Shown one piece after another: positions 25,101-37,015 of a DNA stretch of 64,000 nucleotides. The position numbers were made by a program, and so were the translations under genes. The stretch covers positions 35,123,001-35,187,000 of the forward strand of contig JALJCS010000006.1 of assembly GCA_023055355.1 (NCBI GenBank), read 5' to 3'. The DNA is from Agelaius tricolor. Taxonomy: Eukaryota; Chordata; Aves; Passeriformes; Icteridae. The notes beneath the pieces were generated by a model. It saw only the letters and a list, made by a program, of their open reading frames with translations, was not told where the DNA came from and searched no databases. Numbering within the stretch: position 1 is the first letter of the stretch; each line of letters opens with the position of its first letter.

Positions 25101-28100
25101 GAATACCAGCAGTTTGTTAATCTGAGCTTCAAAGACAACTCTTTCTAGCTGAAAATCTCCCTGACTTAATGAAAAACCAAGCAAGGGAATAGAGAAGCTG
25201 CCATATGAAGCCCAAGCCAGGCAGCTCCTCCACTCTGCCAAAATACAGCTTCCATTTCTCAAGAAGCCAATATTCATCTTCACTTTTTTGGGTGTTTGGA
25301 AAGAGTCAAAGCAGGAAGATATCTGGATCTGAAGTTTGAATTTCAAAAGGGAGTAAACACAGGGAGAGAAAAATATGTACAAATAGGAATCTAATCAGCA
25401 TCTAATCAGAAAAGAAGTCTTATTTTATCCATTATTTAAATTTTAGGGTTCAGTATTAAAGTCACCCTAGGACATTCAGAATTATCCAGGAACAGTGATG
25501 AGAGCTAGGCATTCCAGTTTAAAATTTGTCTTTAAAACATAGATATTGGAATATATAATGGGAAGAAAAATAAATCTGTTTAGCCATTTAAACGATCAAC
25601 AAGCATTACACCATTCCTACCTAACGACATGGAACAAAATACTCAAACTGCTGAACAGTTTAATACTGGTAGTAAAGAAAAATACTCTTTCTTCTGAAAC
25701 TGCCAAAGTAATTTTAAAATACAAAATACATCTACTGAAATTTTTATTTTAACCTCTATTTTGAATATATTCTTTCCTGATAACATAGTCTACTAAAAAG
25801 GCACCAGCACATTGCTTTCAACCAGTTTGAGAAGCACCTCTTGCTACTTGAAGCTAAATCTGTATAAAACCCCGTTTCTACATCCGGAAACATTGCAGTA
25901 TCTTTTTCAAGTCCTAGGAAGTGTTAAGGCAGGATTTCGAGTATATTTGGGATCTCAGAGATAATTTTAAAGCTGTCTGCCTAGCACAGCAGGAACCATT
26001 TGTACCAATAGCTGTTTTGCCTAGCAATAATCAGTGATCTCCTAAAAAGAGTGCAGTCTTACTGGCATGCCAGGAATTAACCCTTTTTCCTCAGGAAGAA
26101 ACCATACTGCTTTCAATTTCTCTTTCATAGACTTAAAATTCCTTTGGCTTTTAATCCCTGTTCTTTTGCACTTTCTCAAACATTGTGAAATTTTTAATAG
26201 TACTGATAACATCTTTTCCCCCCTGTTACACCTTTTAATTTGCATCTGCTCAGGGATCTCTTTAGGGTATAAAAATAATAGCATAAACAGGGTAATGTTG
26301 GTAGGAACACTAATAGTATGCTATGCATGTATAGGACTACAATAATATAGAGACATAGGATAATTAATAGCAATATAGATACTGGAGGTTTAATCTTTTC
26401 ATCCTGTCATTGTAAAATCCTGAAAGCTACATATTTTTTTGTGTATGTGACATCCAGAATAGGTCCAAACAGATCTTACTAACTGATAGTGGTGAATTAA
26501 GTTTGGCATAACTATTCTGACTATCATCCTACTGGAAATTATTAAAGCCTACTTTATAGGGGTTTATCAGTTAAATTCCTATATTGGTGCAAGAGCAAGT
26601 TTGTGAGAAGGAAACACTCTATGAGCTAGCTGATATACCAAAAGCAGAGTATCTGGGTACTAGAGCAAGTGGTAAAGAACAGAAATTCAAGGTTGCCACA
26701 AGTGCTGATGCTGGGATTTATTTTTGCTGTATTTTCTTAATAATTTGACAAAAAAAACATGCTAAATGATGATTCAACTTCTAAAAAGCTCATAAGTGAT
26801 GAGAAATGGAAAACAAAAATGAGACTCAAACCAAACAAGACATTTTAAAATTGCGGATATTTTCACACAGCATTCATAGTTAGGTAAGGTACATATTCAT
26901 AAGGTAGTGTCAACATTTTTATTTGCACACTTGCAGAAAGCCCTGAAAAATGACGCAAGTTTGGAGATTATGCACAGAAAATCATTGCTGTATCCATGAG
27001 GTGCAGGGGCCAGTGATGATCCTAAAAAGAACTGATGACCAGTGAATCTAGATAGACAACCAAACCCATGGCTATCTTCCCCCATCCTTCCCAAAAAAAG
27101 CTTTTGGAGGTTTTGCAATACCATCTCCTAGGGTCCAACAGAACATAGGAGTTCTTGTGAGGTTGATTTGTCCAGAAATCTCACCGTGTTTTCTCACAGT
27201 CTGATGGTACCAATAACCCTCACTGGCTCCTCTGACCCCATGGGAAGCCTGTTCACAGAGCATTTTGGCAGCATATTTTAATTTCTCACATTAACTGAAG
27301 TTACCAGGCATTCAAAGCTTAATCTCTGCTGACAGAAGAGGATCTCATGGTATTTTCTATCTACCATGACTCAATTAGACAAGGCAGAAAGAAAGAGAAG
27401 TGCAAAGACAGAGATCCTGTCACCTGCCACTCAAGAGTCTTCTCCCATTAAGGATTTTATCTCCAGAGGCAGTGTGATCATTACAAAATTATTAAACAAT
27501 AATTTGGGTTTGACCTCTAAGCTCAGAGAAAAATAAATAGATTTATAGGAGCTGTATTGTAACTTCCTACTTTCTTCTCCAAATTTCTTTATAATAATTG
27601 TGCCTGTAATAACAGAATCGAACTCAGCCTAAAATGTATTTCCAGCAGATTTCTTCAGAACTATCCTGACAGAACAATGAAAATTAGTTTGTGAAGGTCA
27701 TCTAATCAGTGGTGTCTCTAATTGATGTTAAAGAAAAGCTCCCTGAATTAGCTATTTTCTTTTTGACATGTAGCTTGAAGATTAATGTGCAGTCATGTCT
27801 TCTTTCAACAGAGTAGCATCAGTATGAGAAACTCTATATTCATTATAATGATGGTGCTTTGACCTAAAATAGATTGATAACCATCATGGACACAAATTTA
27901 CTTTCTACCCTTTGAAATTATGAATGGGTTACTTTTATGTTTGAACTAGACTTTTCTTTGCCAAAACATCCTTATAAAAGCATAAAAAAAAGTGCCCATT
28001 AATGTTCAAATGCCAGTCAACTTTAAAACACAGATTCAGAACTTGCCAATCTGATCCTCACCCAAAACAGCAATGTTGAGGAAAGACTTCATGTATTTTA

Positions 28101-28834
28101 TGGAACCAAATGAATGCTATCAGCAGTTTCAGCATTTAAGAGAAAAAGTCTAATTAAAAATCTGATTCTTCCTTTTGCACATGCACCAGATAAATCTATG
28201 CAATGGATTAATGTCTGTTATATGTAGTACCTTTCAAGCATACTCAAAAGTGCATGGAAACAAACTGTTCCACAGTCTTATATTTTTTAAATGATTATAG
28301 GTAGCAAGTGAGTTTTAGAGTTTTCAGGTTCCTCCCCCTTTTTTTTTTTTTTGTAGTAGTCCACAAGATTTTCATTTAACTACTATTTGCATCCAGCAAC
28401 TTAGAGTATGGATTTCTTTTATTTTGCTGTAAAGACAGCAGAATACTTCATATGCATTTCTAAAAAAGATTTCTTAAGACCTCATTTTTATGTAATTCAT
28501 CAGCATGAAATTGTTTAATAAGAAACTTTTGTGGTTTAAAAGATTTAAGAATTGATCAAGAAAATATTGATGTCATACTGCATCTGGAAATCGTCTCAGT
28601 TCTGACCTTATGACCGTTTTTTATATACAGAAAATAATTTGAAATCAGGTAAATTAAAGATCTGGAAGGAATATTTCCCACATATACACTAGCAAAATGC
28701 ATTTCTTTAGTGTAGAAACACTGTGCCAAAGATGAAAGTTGCTATTGCTAGAAAGAAAAGAGGGATGGATGTATGTACATATTTTAAGCATGGTGCATGA
28801 ATAAATACTGTGGTATTTTGCCCTTTCACAACAG

Positions 28835-29545
28835 ATGACATCTTTAAGTCAAGAAGTCTCACAATTACGTAAGGATATGAAGAATGTGATGCACCTTCTG
28901 GAAAACCTACTCACGTCCCAGAAGCCTCCAGGATTCTGTGCTGTGCACAGCCTATCTCGAAGTCCCACACTGGACAGTCTGCAGCCTCGAGTGGCTTGGA
29001 CTACACATCAGCCTTGCTCTCACATGCAAGCTGGCAACTTCACTTGCACCAAAGCACAACTTTGTCGTGGAAACACACTATGTGACATTTGGAATACAGA
29101 TCTGTCTTCTGTAGGCAGCAGTCCCCAAAGGACTGAACCCAACCTGCAAAATTCTATGGATGGTGAACTTTATTATACAACAGGCCTTCAAAATTCCCCT
29201 TCCCAGTATCAGGTAATTCAGAAAGACAATCTGCAATTTTTAAGATGCACCTCTCCCCATTCAGACACTACCCTGACTCCTCTTCAGTCTATTTCAGCAA
29301 CCCTTTCTCCTTCAGTATGCTCTTCATCAGAGACGTCACTGCACCTAGTGCTGCCCAGCAGATCAGAGGAAGGGAGCTTTAGCCAAGGAGCAATCAGCTC
29401 ACTAAGCCTTGAGAACCTGCCAGGATCATGGGACCTGGAAGGAACAGCCGGAGTAACTTCTGCACAGACCCCAGATTTCCCAATAGACATTGTGACAAGC
29501 ACAAGGGATGTTAAAGATAAAGACTGCCAAGCCATAGATGTATGA
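28835..29545 (+). CDS. KCNH8: KCNH8 terminal coding exon (235 codons plus first-codon Met, then stop)
   Basis: The acceptor CCTTTCACAACAG is followed in phase 0 by 236 codons and a TGA stop. Exon residues 5-26 ([20 protein letters not shown] region) continue the coiled coil from the previous exon. Residues 91-99 (SSVGSSPQR), 120-135 (SPSQYQVIQ and LQFLR), 147-154 (LTPLQSIS), 163-182 ([20 protein letters not shown]) and 191-199 (SLENLPGSW) match conserved blocks of the Kv12.1 C-terminus. The protein ends AIDV, and IDV fits a hydrophobic-x-hydrophobic PDZ-ligand pattern (inference). The exon happens to begin with ATG, so it can be mistaken for a complete 236-residue gene. It is an internal Met codon, and the mammalian sequence I recall has Val there. 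The sequence is intact with no frameshift. Confidence 0.97.
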   Translation: MTSLSQEVSQLRKDMKNVMHLLENLLTSQKPPGFCAVHSLSRSPTLDSLQPRVAWTTHQPCSHMQAGNFTCTKAQLCRGNTLCDIWNTDLSSVGSSPQRTEPNLQNSMDGELYYTTGLQNSPSQYQVIQKDNLQFLRCTSPHSDTTLTPLQSISATLSPSVCSSSETSLHLVLPSRSEEGSFSQGAISSLSLENLPGSWDLEGTAGVTSAQTPDFPIDIVTSTRDVKDKDCQAIDV

Positions 29546-30335
29546 GAAACAGTGAAGTGGTACTCAGAGCATGTTCCACAGCTGCCAGTTTTAACTTTAG
29601 AGAGTACTGCATGACTGCTTTATTTGATCCCCGTTTTGGCTATCATGGAGACTTACAAACATGAAAATTCAGACTTATAGAAAGTAAGAAAAGGTAATGG
29701 TTCATACTATAGGAAAAACAAAAATTTCTAGATTCTAGAAGCATGTTGAAAAAACATTTTCAATACAGATATAACCTGTCTGTTTGACAGACTTTTGTGA
29801 TAGTCCAAAGACCCTGAGGGTCAGAGCAGCTGGAAGTCTAGCACAAAGAACTGTGGGTGGCTTTTGTTCATCGAAGCAAAGGTTTTCCCTGAGTGTCTGA
29901 CTGTTGTTCCCAAACAATATCTATGGCACTGTTTGCTTCAGGTGATCGTGGGTCCTGCTGGTCTTTTTGTCAGTTCTGTGAAGGCAAAGGACATTCGCTG
30001 CATGTCATCTAGACAATCAACCAAATAGAGCTGCTAGAGAGTGCTTAGATGTTGCACGTTATTTGTCATGTAAATGAAACCTCCTAATTTATCTAAAAAT
30101 ACTATTTTTATATACTTGGTATGAAACATGTACCTAAAAATTATTTAAAATATTTATAAAGAGAATAAGAGTTTGGTTTCATTTTGGTAAAAGCTTGCAG
30201 TTTTAACAAGAAATGCACTACCATCGTGTATTAGATCAAATACTATTTATTGTTAAGATATCATGTAGTTTACAAATGGCTTCCCTTTTATGTGCATGCA
30301 ATTTGCAATGAATGTACTCATTCTGGTGGAATACA

Positions 30336-30341
30336 AATAAA
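30336..30341 (+). promoter_or_regulatory. KCNH8: Polyadenylation signal AATAAA (upstream of pair)
   Basis: This canonical hexamer lies about 790 nt after the KCNH8 stop codon, in the context ATACAAATAAATTAAGG. Confidence 0.55.
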
Positions 30342-30365
30342 TTAAGGTATTATTTTATTTAAAAA

Positions 30366-30371
30366 AATAAA
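30366..30371 (+). promoter_or_regulatory. KCNH8: Polyadenylation signal AATAAA (downstream of pair)
   Basis: This second canonical hexamer sits 30 nt after the first. A G/U-rich stretch (GTGAGTTGTTATATTG) begins at 30418 and another (TTGGTTTGTGTTTT) around 30450, as expected for downstream elements. Which signal is used cannot be seen from the sequence. Confidence 0.6.
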
Positions 30372-30390
30372 AGAGCTGGAATGTAGTATC

Positions 30391-32239
30391 GTATAATAAG
30401 GTATCACTACTTAAAAAGTGAGTTGTTATATTGCTAACATTAGGTACTCTTGGTTTGTGTTTTAGTATTGCATTGTCATTTGTAAGACCAAGTCAACATT
30501 TAAATACATTCCTGTTTAGGGGCTTTATATCTGGTTAAGAACATGAAAAGGGATGAAAACCAATGAGCAAACTGAGGAATACTGAAGGAGAAAATTACAA
30601 TTTTAATAAGTCTGAATCAAAGAATTAAGATTAAAGTAGTTATTTATTAATTGGTCTTTTTGTCTCATCTCTGATAACTAGCTTTGATTTTTAGTCAGAA
30701 TTTTTTTAAAGGAAATACTATAGGTTTGGTGAATTATTTAATCCCGAATCTGACTTAATGCACTCCCAACTTTTTTTTTCTGGTATTTAATGTACTAGAA
30801 ACATATTGCTACAGTGCAACCAAGGCTACAGATTTGCATTGGAATTTTGATTTTTATATATAAAGATGTGCAGTGAGCATCAAATTTACATATCCTTTAA
30901 CAAGCTTTCTAAAAAAAACCACACAAGCCAAAATAAATGTCCTAAAATGGATAAGTAAACTAAGTTATATTTAATAATTCATGCAAACCGGTGGTTATCA
31001 AATTAAAATTTTTACAGAGCACAGATTTAGGTTTAACTTCCTTAAGAGGTTGTTTTAGTGGGATTTTAATAGAAACTTCAAAGACGGAATATATTTTAAC
31101 ATTTGGCTCTGTGTGTGAATACAAACCCCGGCTGACACTCTGTGCCCAGCCTACATCCTTCCACAGCCATTTTCCTACTGGTACAAATTAGGGATGAAGT
31201 GTCATCTCCCATTTTGGGCTACCTGAATTTTGCCAGTGTGTCTACACCTCAATGTGAGTGTTTGTATACAGGGTTTCTTACTTTCCCTTTATTCCAGTTT
31301 TTACTTAGTTTAAGGTTAAATAGAGAAGTACAGATTAAATAAAGAATATCCCAGAAATTTTAAAAAAATAATAAAATAATAATAGTAGCAAATACAGTAG
31401 CAAGTACAGTTCTATGATATTTCTGCAAACAGTCCTGGTTCACCTTCAGCCATCCACTGTCACCCACCCCACTTCAGCACTGGGCAGGAGGCTGGGGGAG
31501 GCTGCCTGCTCCCCACACCCAGGGCAGTAGCCTCACCACACCTCAGCACCCTACAGCCACAGTCCTCTCCTGTCCTCACCACAAGGTGCAGTTCCTTGGG
31601 ATGCACTGATACATGCTGCTCAGCTGTCCACAAATCCTGATTCCTCAGGCTACTGTATTCCAATTACTGACTGAGAATGCACAAACACACAAACATGCCT
31701 AGTTCCCAATATCATTTAACAATTTCCATTGCCCATATAAATTGGGAGAAGCATTTGCTTACTCATTTCATGACATATAAACCAGTATGTATATGCATTA
31801 AGATTTTGGCATTGGGTTTTTTTAATTTTCCAGTATAAACACTGGTGTCATGAGATTGGAACCTGTTTTGTCCTGGAGTTTTTGTGTCAGTTTTGTATGA
31901 AAGTTTAAAAAGGTCAGTGGAAACACAAAAAATCCTCTTTGTATACACAGCCTTAGCTTTAGTGTTGTACATTTTATTCTCAAATAAAATAAAAAAAGGC
32001 ATGTACAGTAATTATGTAGAAATAGCACTAGGATATCTGTGCTAAGTTGTTCTTTGTTTCTGCAACTGTCAAGCACATCCCAAACAAAGCTGGCAAACAC
32101 TGTACTGACCATAGTTTCAAGGAACACACAAGAATTGCAGAAATTCTGCAAGATGGGCATCACACCAGTGAGCCCACTGCCTTCCAAGGAAAAGCTGAAG
32201 GAACTTCAGACAAGGCAAAAACACCACCTTCGTTCCAAG
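30391..32239. other. Intergenic or possible extended 3'UTR, no gene seen
   Basis: AT-rich DNA with a GC-richer patch around 31440-31640 whose origin I do not recognise. Extra AATAAA hexamers, such as 31338-31343, leave room for longer KCNH8 transcripts. Open frames up to about 120 codons near 31822-32359 overlap on both strands and look like chance. Confidence 0.6.
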
Positions 32240-32838
32240 TGTTGTGGTTTAACCCCAGCCAGCACCCAGCCCCATGCCACCACTCACTCTTTTCCTTCCT
32301 GTCAGAATAAGCAACAAAATTGGAAAAGTAAAAGCCAGAAAATTCATGGGTTGAGCTAAAGACAGTTTAACAGGGAAAGAAAAAGCTGTGCGTGCGAAAA
32401 AAGCAAAGCAAGGAATGAATTCACTGCTTCCCGTGGGCAGCAGGTGTTCATCCATCTCCAGGAGAGCAGGACTCAGTCGTGCGTAACTGTGACTTGGGGA
32501 GACAAATGCCATCACTCCAAATGTCCCTCCCTGCCCTCCTCTCCTCCAGCTTTATTATGCTCAGCATGGCACCATATGGTATGGAATGTCCCTTGGGTAA
32601 GCTGGGGTCAGCTGTCCTGGCTGTGTCCCCTCCACCTTCCTGAGCACCCCTCGCTGGTGGGTGAGGAGAGGAATAGAAAAGGCCTTGGCTCTCTGTAAGC
32701 CTTGCTCAGCAGTACCAAAACCCTTTCATCACCCTGTTTCAGCATAAATTCAATCCACAGCCCCACACCAGCTGCTGTGAAGAGCTGGTATGAAGAGCTG
32801 TGCGAAGGAAATTAAAAATCCCAGCCAAGACCAGCACA
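32240..32838 (-). mobile_element. Solo LTR of an avian endogenous retrovirus (ERVL-like), about 600 bp
   Basis: The left edge TGTTGTGGTTTAACCCCAGC and right edge CCAGCCAAGACCAGCACA are the reversed 3' and 5' ends of an LTR family abundant in birds; on its own strand it starts TG and ends CA. Inner landmarks include GGTTGAGCTAAAGACAGTTTAA (near 32349), ACCATATGGTATGGAATGTC (32571) and GTCAGCTGTCCTGGCTGTGT (32607). A decayed A/T-rich core-promoter area lies around 32549-32560. No internal retroviral genes flank it and the 5-bp flanks do not match, so it is read as an old solo LTR. Family assignment is from memory of the repeat type. Confidence 0.85.
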
Positions 32839-35800
32839 CCTGGACAAAATCAAGGAAAGAAAGAGGAAGGTCTTGAAGGGTTTTACTATTTTAAACTCCC
32901 TGACACCATCATAGTATGAAAGTCCCAGGAAAAGCATTCCTCAAGCAGCTTTTGCAGAAAGTATCTGCAACCAGTGCAAAAAATTTCACTTTTGAAGGTG
33001 AAATGAAAATTCACAGGGACAAATGTGAAAGCTTATACTTTTGAAATGGAACAATATCCAAGCAAGATTACCATGGATGTAGTAATTCTAAACACCAAGT
33101 GGCCATTGAGGATATATGGGATTAAAGCAATAAGCATTGTCATATTTACATGCTACCTTCAAAAGACTTTCAGTATGAAAATCAATACAAGCATCCCATA
33201 CCCTAACATCCAACCATCCCATTCAGACAATTGAATTTATTCCTTTTTACCCTAAGCTTTACAAAAATAAAAAAATAAAATCGTTTTTTGCTATGGATTG
33301 TTCTTCTCATCTAATTCTGCACCAGTTTACTTCCTAAGTTTTTACATTTCCTTCCTTTCTTGCATTTACCATCACCGTTCATTTCTTCTTTTGTAAAGTA
33401 ACTGTATTTTTTTTCCCCTCTATATTTATTTCCCCATCTTTTTTTCTCTCATTTATTCAGTTTTATATTCTCTTTCTAACTTCATCAAATTCAACCATGT
33501 CTTTTATTTCCTGGTAGTTTTTCTATTAAGAATCATCCCAAGTCTGCCACTAATAAACTAAATGGTTACTGAACTCTGTCATGCAACAGGACACCATATT
33601 CAGTCTCTGGACTCAGGCAGTAAACCACTGGACTTTAACCAAAATCTCCTGCACTGTTATATTCTCACAATGAGAGAATAAACAGTTGCTTTCACTGGGA
33701 ATGGGAAAAAGAATGGAAAACATGAAAAAGATGCACTGGAAAACAAACAAATCAGAATACCCAAAGTAGGAATGATGTATCTGTCTTCTGCTCCAGATAC
33801 ATCATTACAGATTTGTATTTGTCTTGTGCCCATGGTACCTACTAGATTCAATTTAAGAAACACAGCTTATCATGAATTCTGCAAATACTTATCATTTTTT
33901 CACAAATCATAACCAGCTCTTGTGATAACCTTGCTTTGACCATTGACTGGTTATCTACCACAAATAACTTACTCTAATTAGTCCATCTGCTGTCTGCACA
34001 TAAGATTTCAATACATTTCCCTTTGTGAGGCAATTTTGTAACACACTGTGTCAATAACCTACCTGGTAGCTCGTAAAAAAATCCTGTGTTCCACAAATGA
34101 AGCCTTGGGTTGAAACAAACTGATCTCAACATTTTCTGCATCTTCTTTCCTTAACGTAAAAGCACATGGTTCTCACATGCCTCTCAGTGGGATACACTTT
34201 AGATATTTTCTGCTGCTGGGACTACCACAAAAAGTGCACAGTCACATTCCCATGTTCTAGAAAAACACTTCTAACAATTTACCTCAGTCTTAAAAGAATG
34301 AGGTTATAGCTGGTAATTTAGCAGTGGAGTAAGAAATTAGAAAAGTAAAGGGGCTAGTGCTTGATTTTCTGGATCACTCTCCTATCTCAGCAACAAGAAT
34401 TTTTCCAGCTGTCATCAATTCCAGCAGCCTACATGGTACTGAGTCTTTGCTTCACTCAGAAAATCAAGTAGTTTATCTCAAGAAATCCAAGCTCATCTCA
34501 TTCATTATCTGCAAATTGTCAAAATAGTTAGATACTAGTAAAAATTAATTCACGGCTGCAGGTTTGCTAGATAATGCCGCATGCAAAATCGGTTTCACCC
34601 CTTTCAAGATGAGCATAAAAATCACATCATCATTCCCAGACCAACCACTGATCTCCTCTGTATTTTATGACATTCTCTTCCCACGGTCTCTTCATTTCTC
34701 CTATCATACATTTTCAGTGGCTACAACAATGACAAGAAACAGAAGTTTCTGGTTTCAAAACCACAAAGAAATGCCACAGATCTGATCCTTTCATTTAGAG
34801 AAACTGAAATATGAAAAGAAAATTTTATCTATGTACCTTGATACCTAAAGTTCCATGTCTTTGGAAATCTCTCAAAGTTCCAAGTAAATAATGTTTAAGA
34901 ATTGAAAGACTCATGTCAGTCACAACTTGGTACCACAAAGGTTGCGCAAGAGGAAAACCGTGCCTTCCTCTTTCAAATTGTTTTAAATTTTAAAATTTAG
35001 TATGGATCCTTACATTTATGCCTTGATGGTGTCTTTTAAGTCTGTGCATTTATTTCCAAGAGAATAACATTTGAATTTGTTCTCTCTTCACAGATCTTCT
35101 GGAACCCACTGATTTTTTTGCTGTGGTAAATCCAAAGGTCTTATACATGACCAAGAAATGGAAAGGTAGAAAAAAAATAGTGAACTTTATCTCCAATGAC
35201 ACTGAATTTTACAAATTATGCATTACAATTGTAAATGGCTAGTATGTATTTAACCATAGAATAAAATACCAACAGAATTAATATGACATGCAATAAATGC
35301 TTCTACCAACAGGCTTCTGAGAAGCATTTCATCAGTTTTCAAATTTTATTATCCTAGATGCTATGTTACCAACCTCACATATGCAAAGTTCTCTGACAGA
35401 GTCCCTAAAAGAGCTACAACTTCAGACAAAAATTTGAATTAATTCTCTTTTTCAAATGCCTTTGATCTATTACATTGATTTCTCTCAAAATGCAAAGTGA
35501 TGCAAGAGTTAACAATCTCATAAATGACAGCTGTAGGAACAGCTGCATAAACTTGCAGTTTTGCCTGTTGCCAAACATTTTGTTTGTAACTCTTGTGATG
35601 TCTCAGGGTCCTTTGTGCAGAAGAACCCTAGGGTCTTAGAAAACAATGGTGGAGTTTTAAATAAATCAAAGTGCAATAGCAGACTTCTCAGGGAAATGTG
35701 CAGATTGAGGAATTTTTTTTTTTTTAATTAAAATTTCATAGGCCTTCACATTTAACATCCACAAATCATCAGGACTTTTAGGACAGTCAATGCAAATTTC

Positions 35801-37015
35801 CAAATATCTAAGCACACTTTATCTGCACTTAAATTTCACATCTCATATATACTGGGTAATGTTACATATATGTATTCACCCTGTCCTGGCCTACATAGTA
35901 ACTATTCTTTATTTTTAGTGTAGTCTACCTCTGACTTCTTCATGGAATTAAATAGACCATGTTCTTCATCTTCTCACCCTAATACTATACAAAATAACTG
36001 TAGTGACTAAAAATCCACATATTTGGAGGAGTTTGCCTTCATGAGGCACTTTAAAGAATTTGCTTCCTGTTCAAAAAAAGCAAAGCCTCCTTCAAGAAGG
36101 AGATTAAAAAAATAACCCATGCAGTGTTAACTTCCCTATGCACAAACAATCAAATCCCACGTGCCAGTTCCTTCTTGACTCTGCAGTCAGACACAGGACA
36201 AAAACTGCAGCACCCTGAGACAAATTGGAAGCACAAGCCTCAATAGGCAGCAATATTACAGACTAATTATACCTTTTTAAAGGCAGTATTGTCAATCATT
36301 TACTTCCTGACCTGCCTTACATGATTTTTTTAGCCTAACACATATATCTAGTGCTGCTGGATTTCATTTCCCCACCCCTACACAGCACTGATCCACAGAA
36401 ATACAGCTGGTATTCTTACTAGAAAAATGCCAACATTATTTCAGTAACCATGTAAATAGCTTCTAAGCAGAATTTTAAAGCCTGTAGTATGCAAATGAAT
36501 GAACAGGTTTCTTGCATTATACTTGTTTATAGGAAAGGAAAATGATAACCACTTAATAGAAAATATTTTTCATCTCACCCACAGTAGTCTTAAATTTTCC
36601 TAAAGTAAATAGCAAAAGTCTCTTCTGTGCCTTTGCTTGCAATGAAATTGTGGCAAGGACGTGACCAGGATGGACAGGAACAACACCAGCTACACACACA
36701 TTCTCAGAATGCTACACTATCTCATAACATCATTTTTAATTGTTACTGAGTCATGATTGTCAAGCAGCTTAAATGTGTTCAAAGACAAGCAATCACCTGC
36801 TTATTTTTTCCCATACAGAATTACCAGTTTGTGTTATAGACCATGCCAGAGAAAATCTCTGATGAATGTATACATAGAGCATAAAAATAGTTACTGGCAC
36901 CTGTACCACAATCACAGAGAAGGCAAAAATTCTTTATTCCCCACCTCTCCAAGAACATTAAAAGCTTTTTTTAAAAAAGAAAATTACTGCTTGGTCTTTT
37001 GTAAAACATTATATG
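32839..37015. other. Intergenic, no gene recognised
   Basis: AT-rich sequence between two LTRs. Open frames reach at most about 75-90 codons, with no recognisable similarity. A T-run lies near 35711. No RNA gene or further transposon was identified. Confidence 0.7.

Larger units (their letters stand above)
18067..28834 (+). other. KCNH8: KCNH8 last intron, 10,768 bp
   Basis: This is the largest fully contained intron, running from GTAACA to TTTCACAACAG. It carries a CR1 fragment (24093-24535), a (TTCA)5 microsatellite (25081-25100), a T-run near 28337 and otherwise unremarkable AT-rich DNA. Many short open frames on both strands have no recognisable protein similarity. No other exon, ncRNA or gene is supported. 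Confidence 0.85.
1..30390 (+). other. KCNH8: KCNH8 gene, 3' portion (transcript span within window)
   Basis: This span holds the last five coding exons, their introns and the 3'UTR of a voltage-gated K+ channel alpha subunit of the ELK/Kv12 group, which works as a plasma-membrane tetramer, mainly in neurons. Identification rests on the spliced tail matching what I know of Kv12.1: VISx[53 protein letters not shown], [17 protein letters not shown] and [20 protein letters not shown]. Coding length totals 1308 nt including the stop (435 residues). Human Kv12.1 has about 1,100 residues, so the missing N-terminal two thirds (PAS, S1-S6, CNBHD) lie left of the window. The right boundary is inferred from polyadenylation signals. 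Confidence 0.95.
29546..30390 (+). other. KCNH8: KCNH8 3'UTR (proximal form)
   Basis: This is AT-rich non-coding sequence after the stop, with several ATTTA-type U-rich elements (for example around 30136-30160 and 30240-30250). The end is set from the two AATAAA hexamers near 30340-30370 and is approximate. Longer forms are possible, since further AATAAA hexamers occur downstream, for example at 31338-31343. No other gene features are seen. Confidence 0.7.

Noticed and set aside
29284..29535. Minus-strand open frame of 83 codons
   Set aside because: It is the antisense shadow of the KCNH8 terminal exon.
31822..32359. Open frames of 106-121 codons around 32 kb on both strands
   Set aside because: They overlap one another on opposite strands, run into the LTR at 32240 and have no recognisable product.
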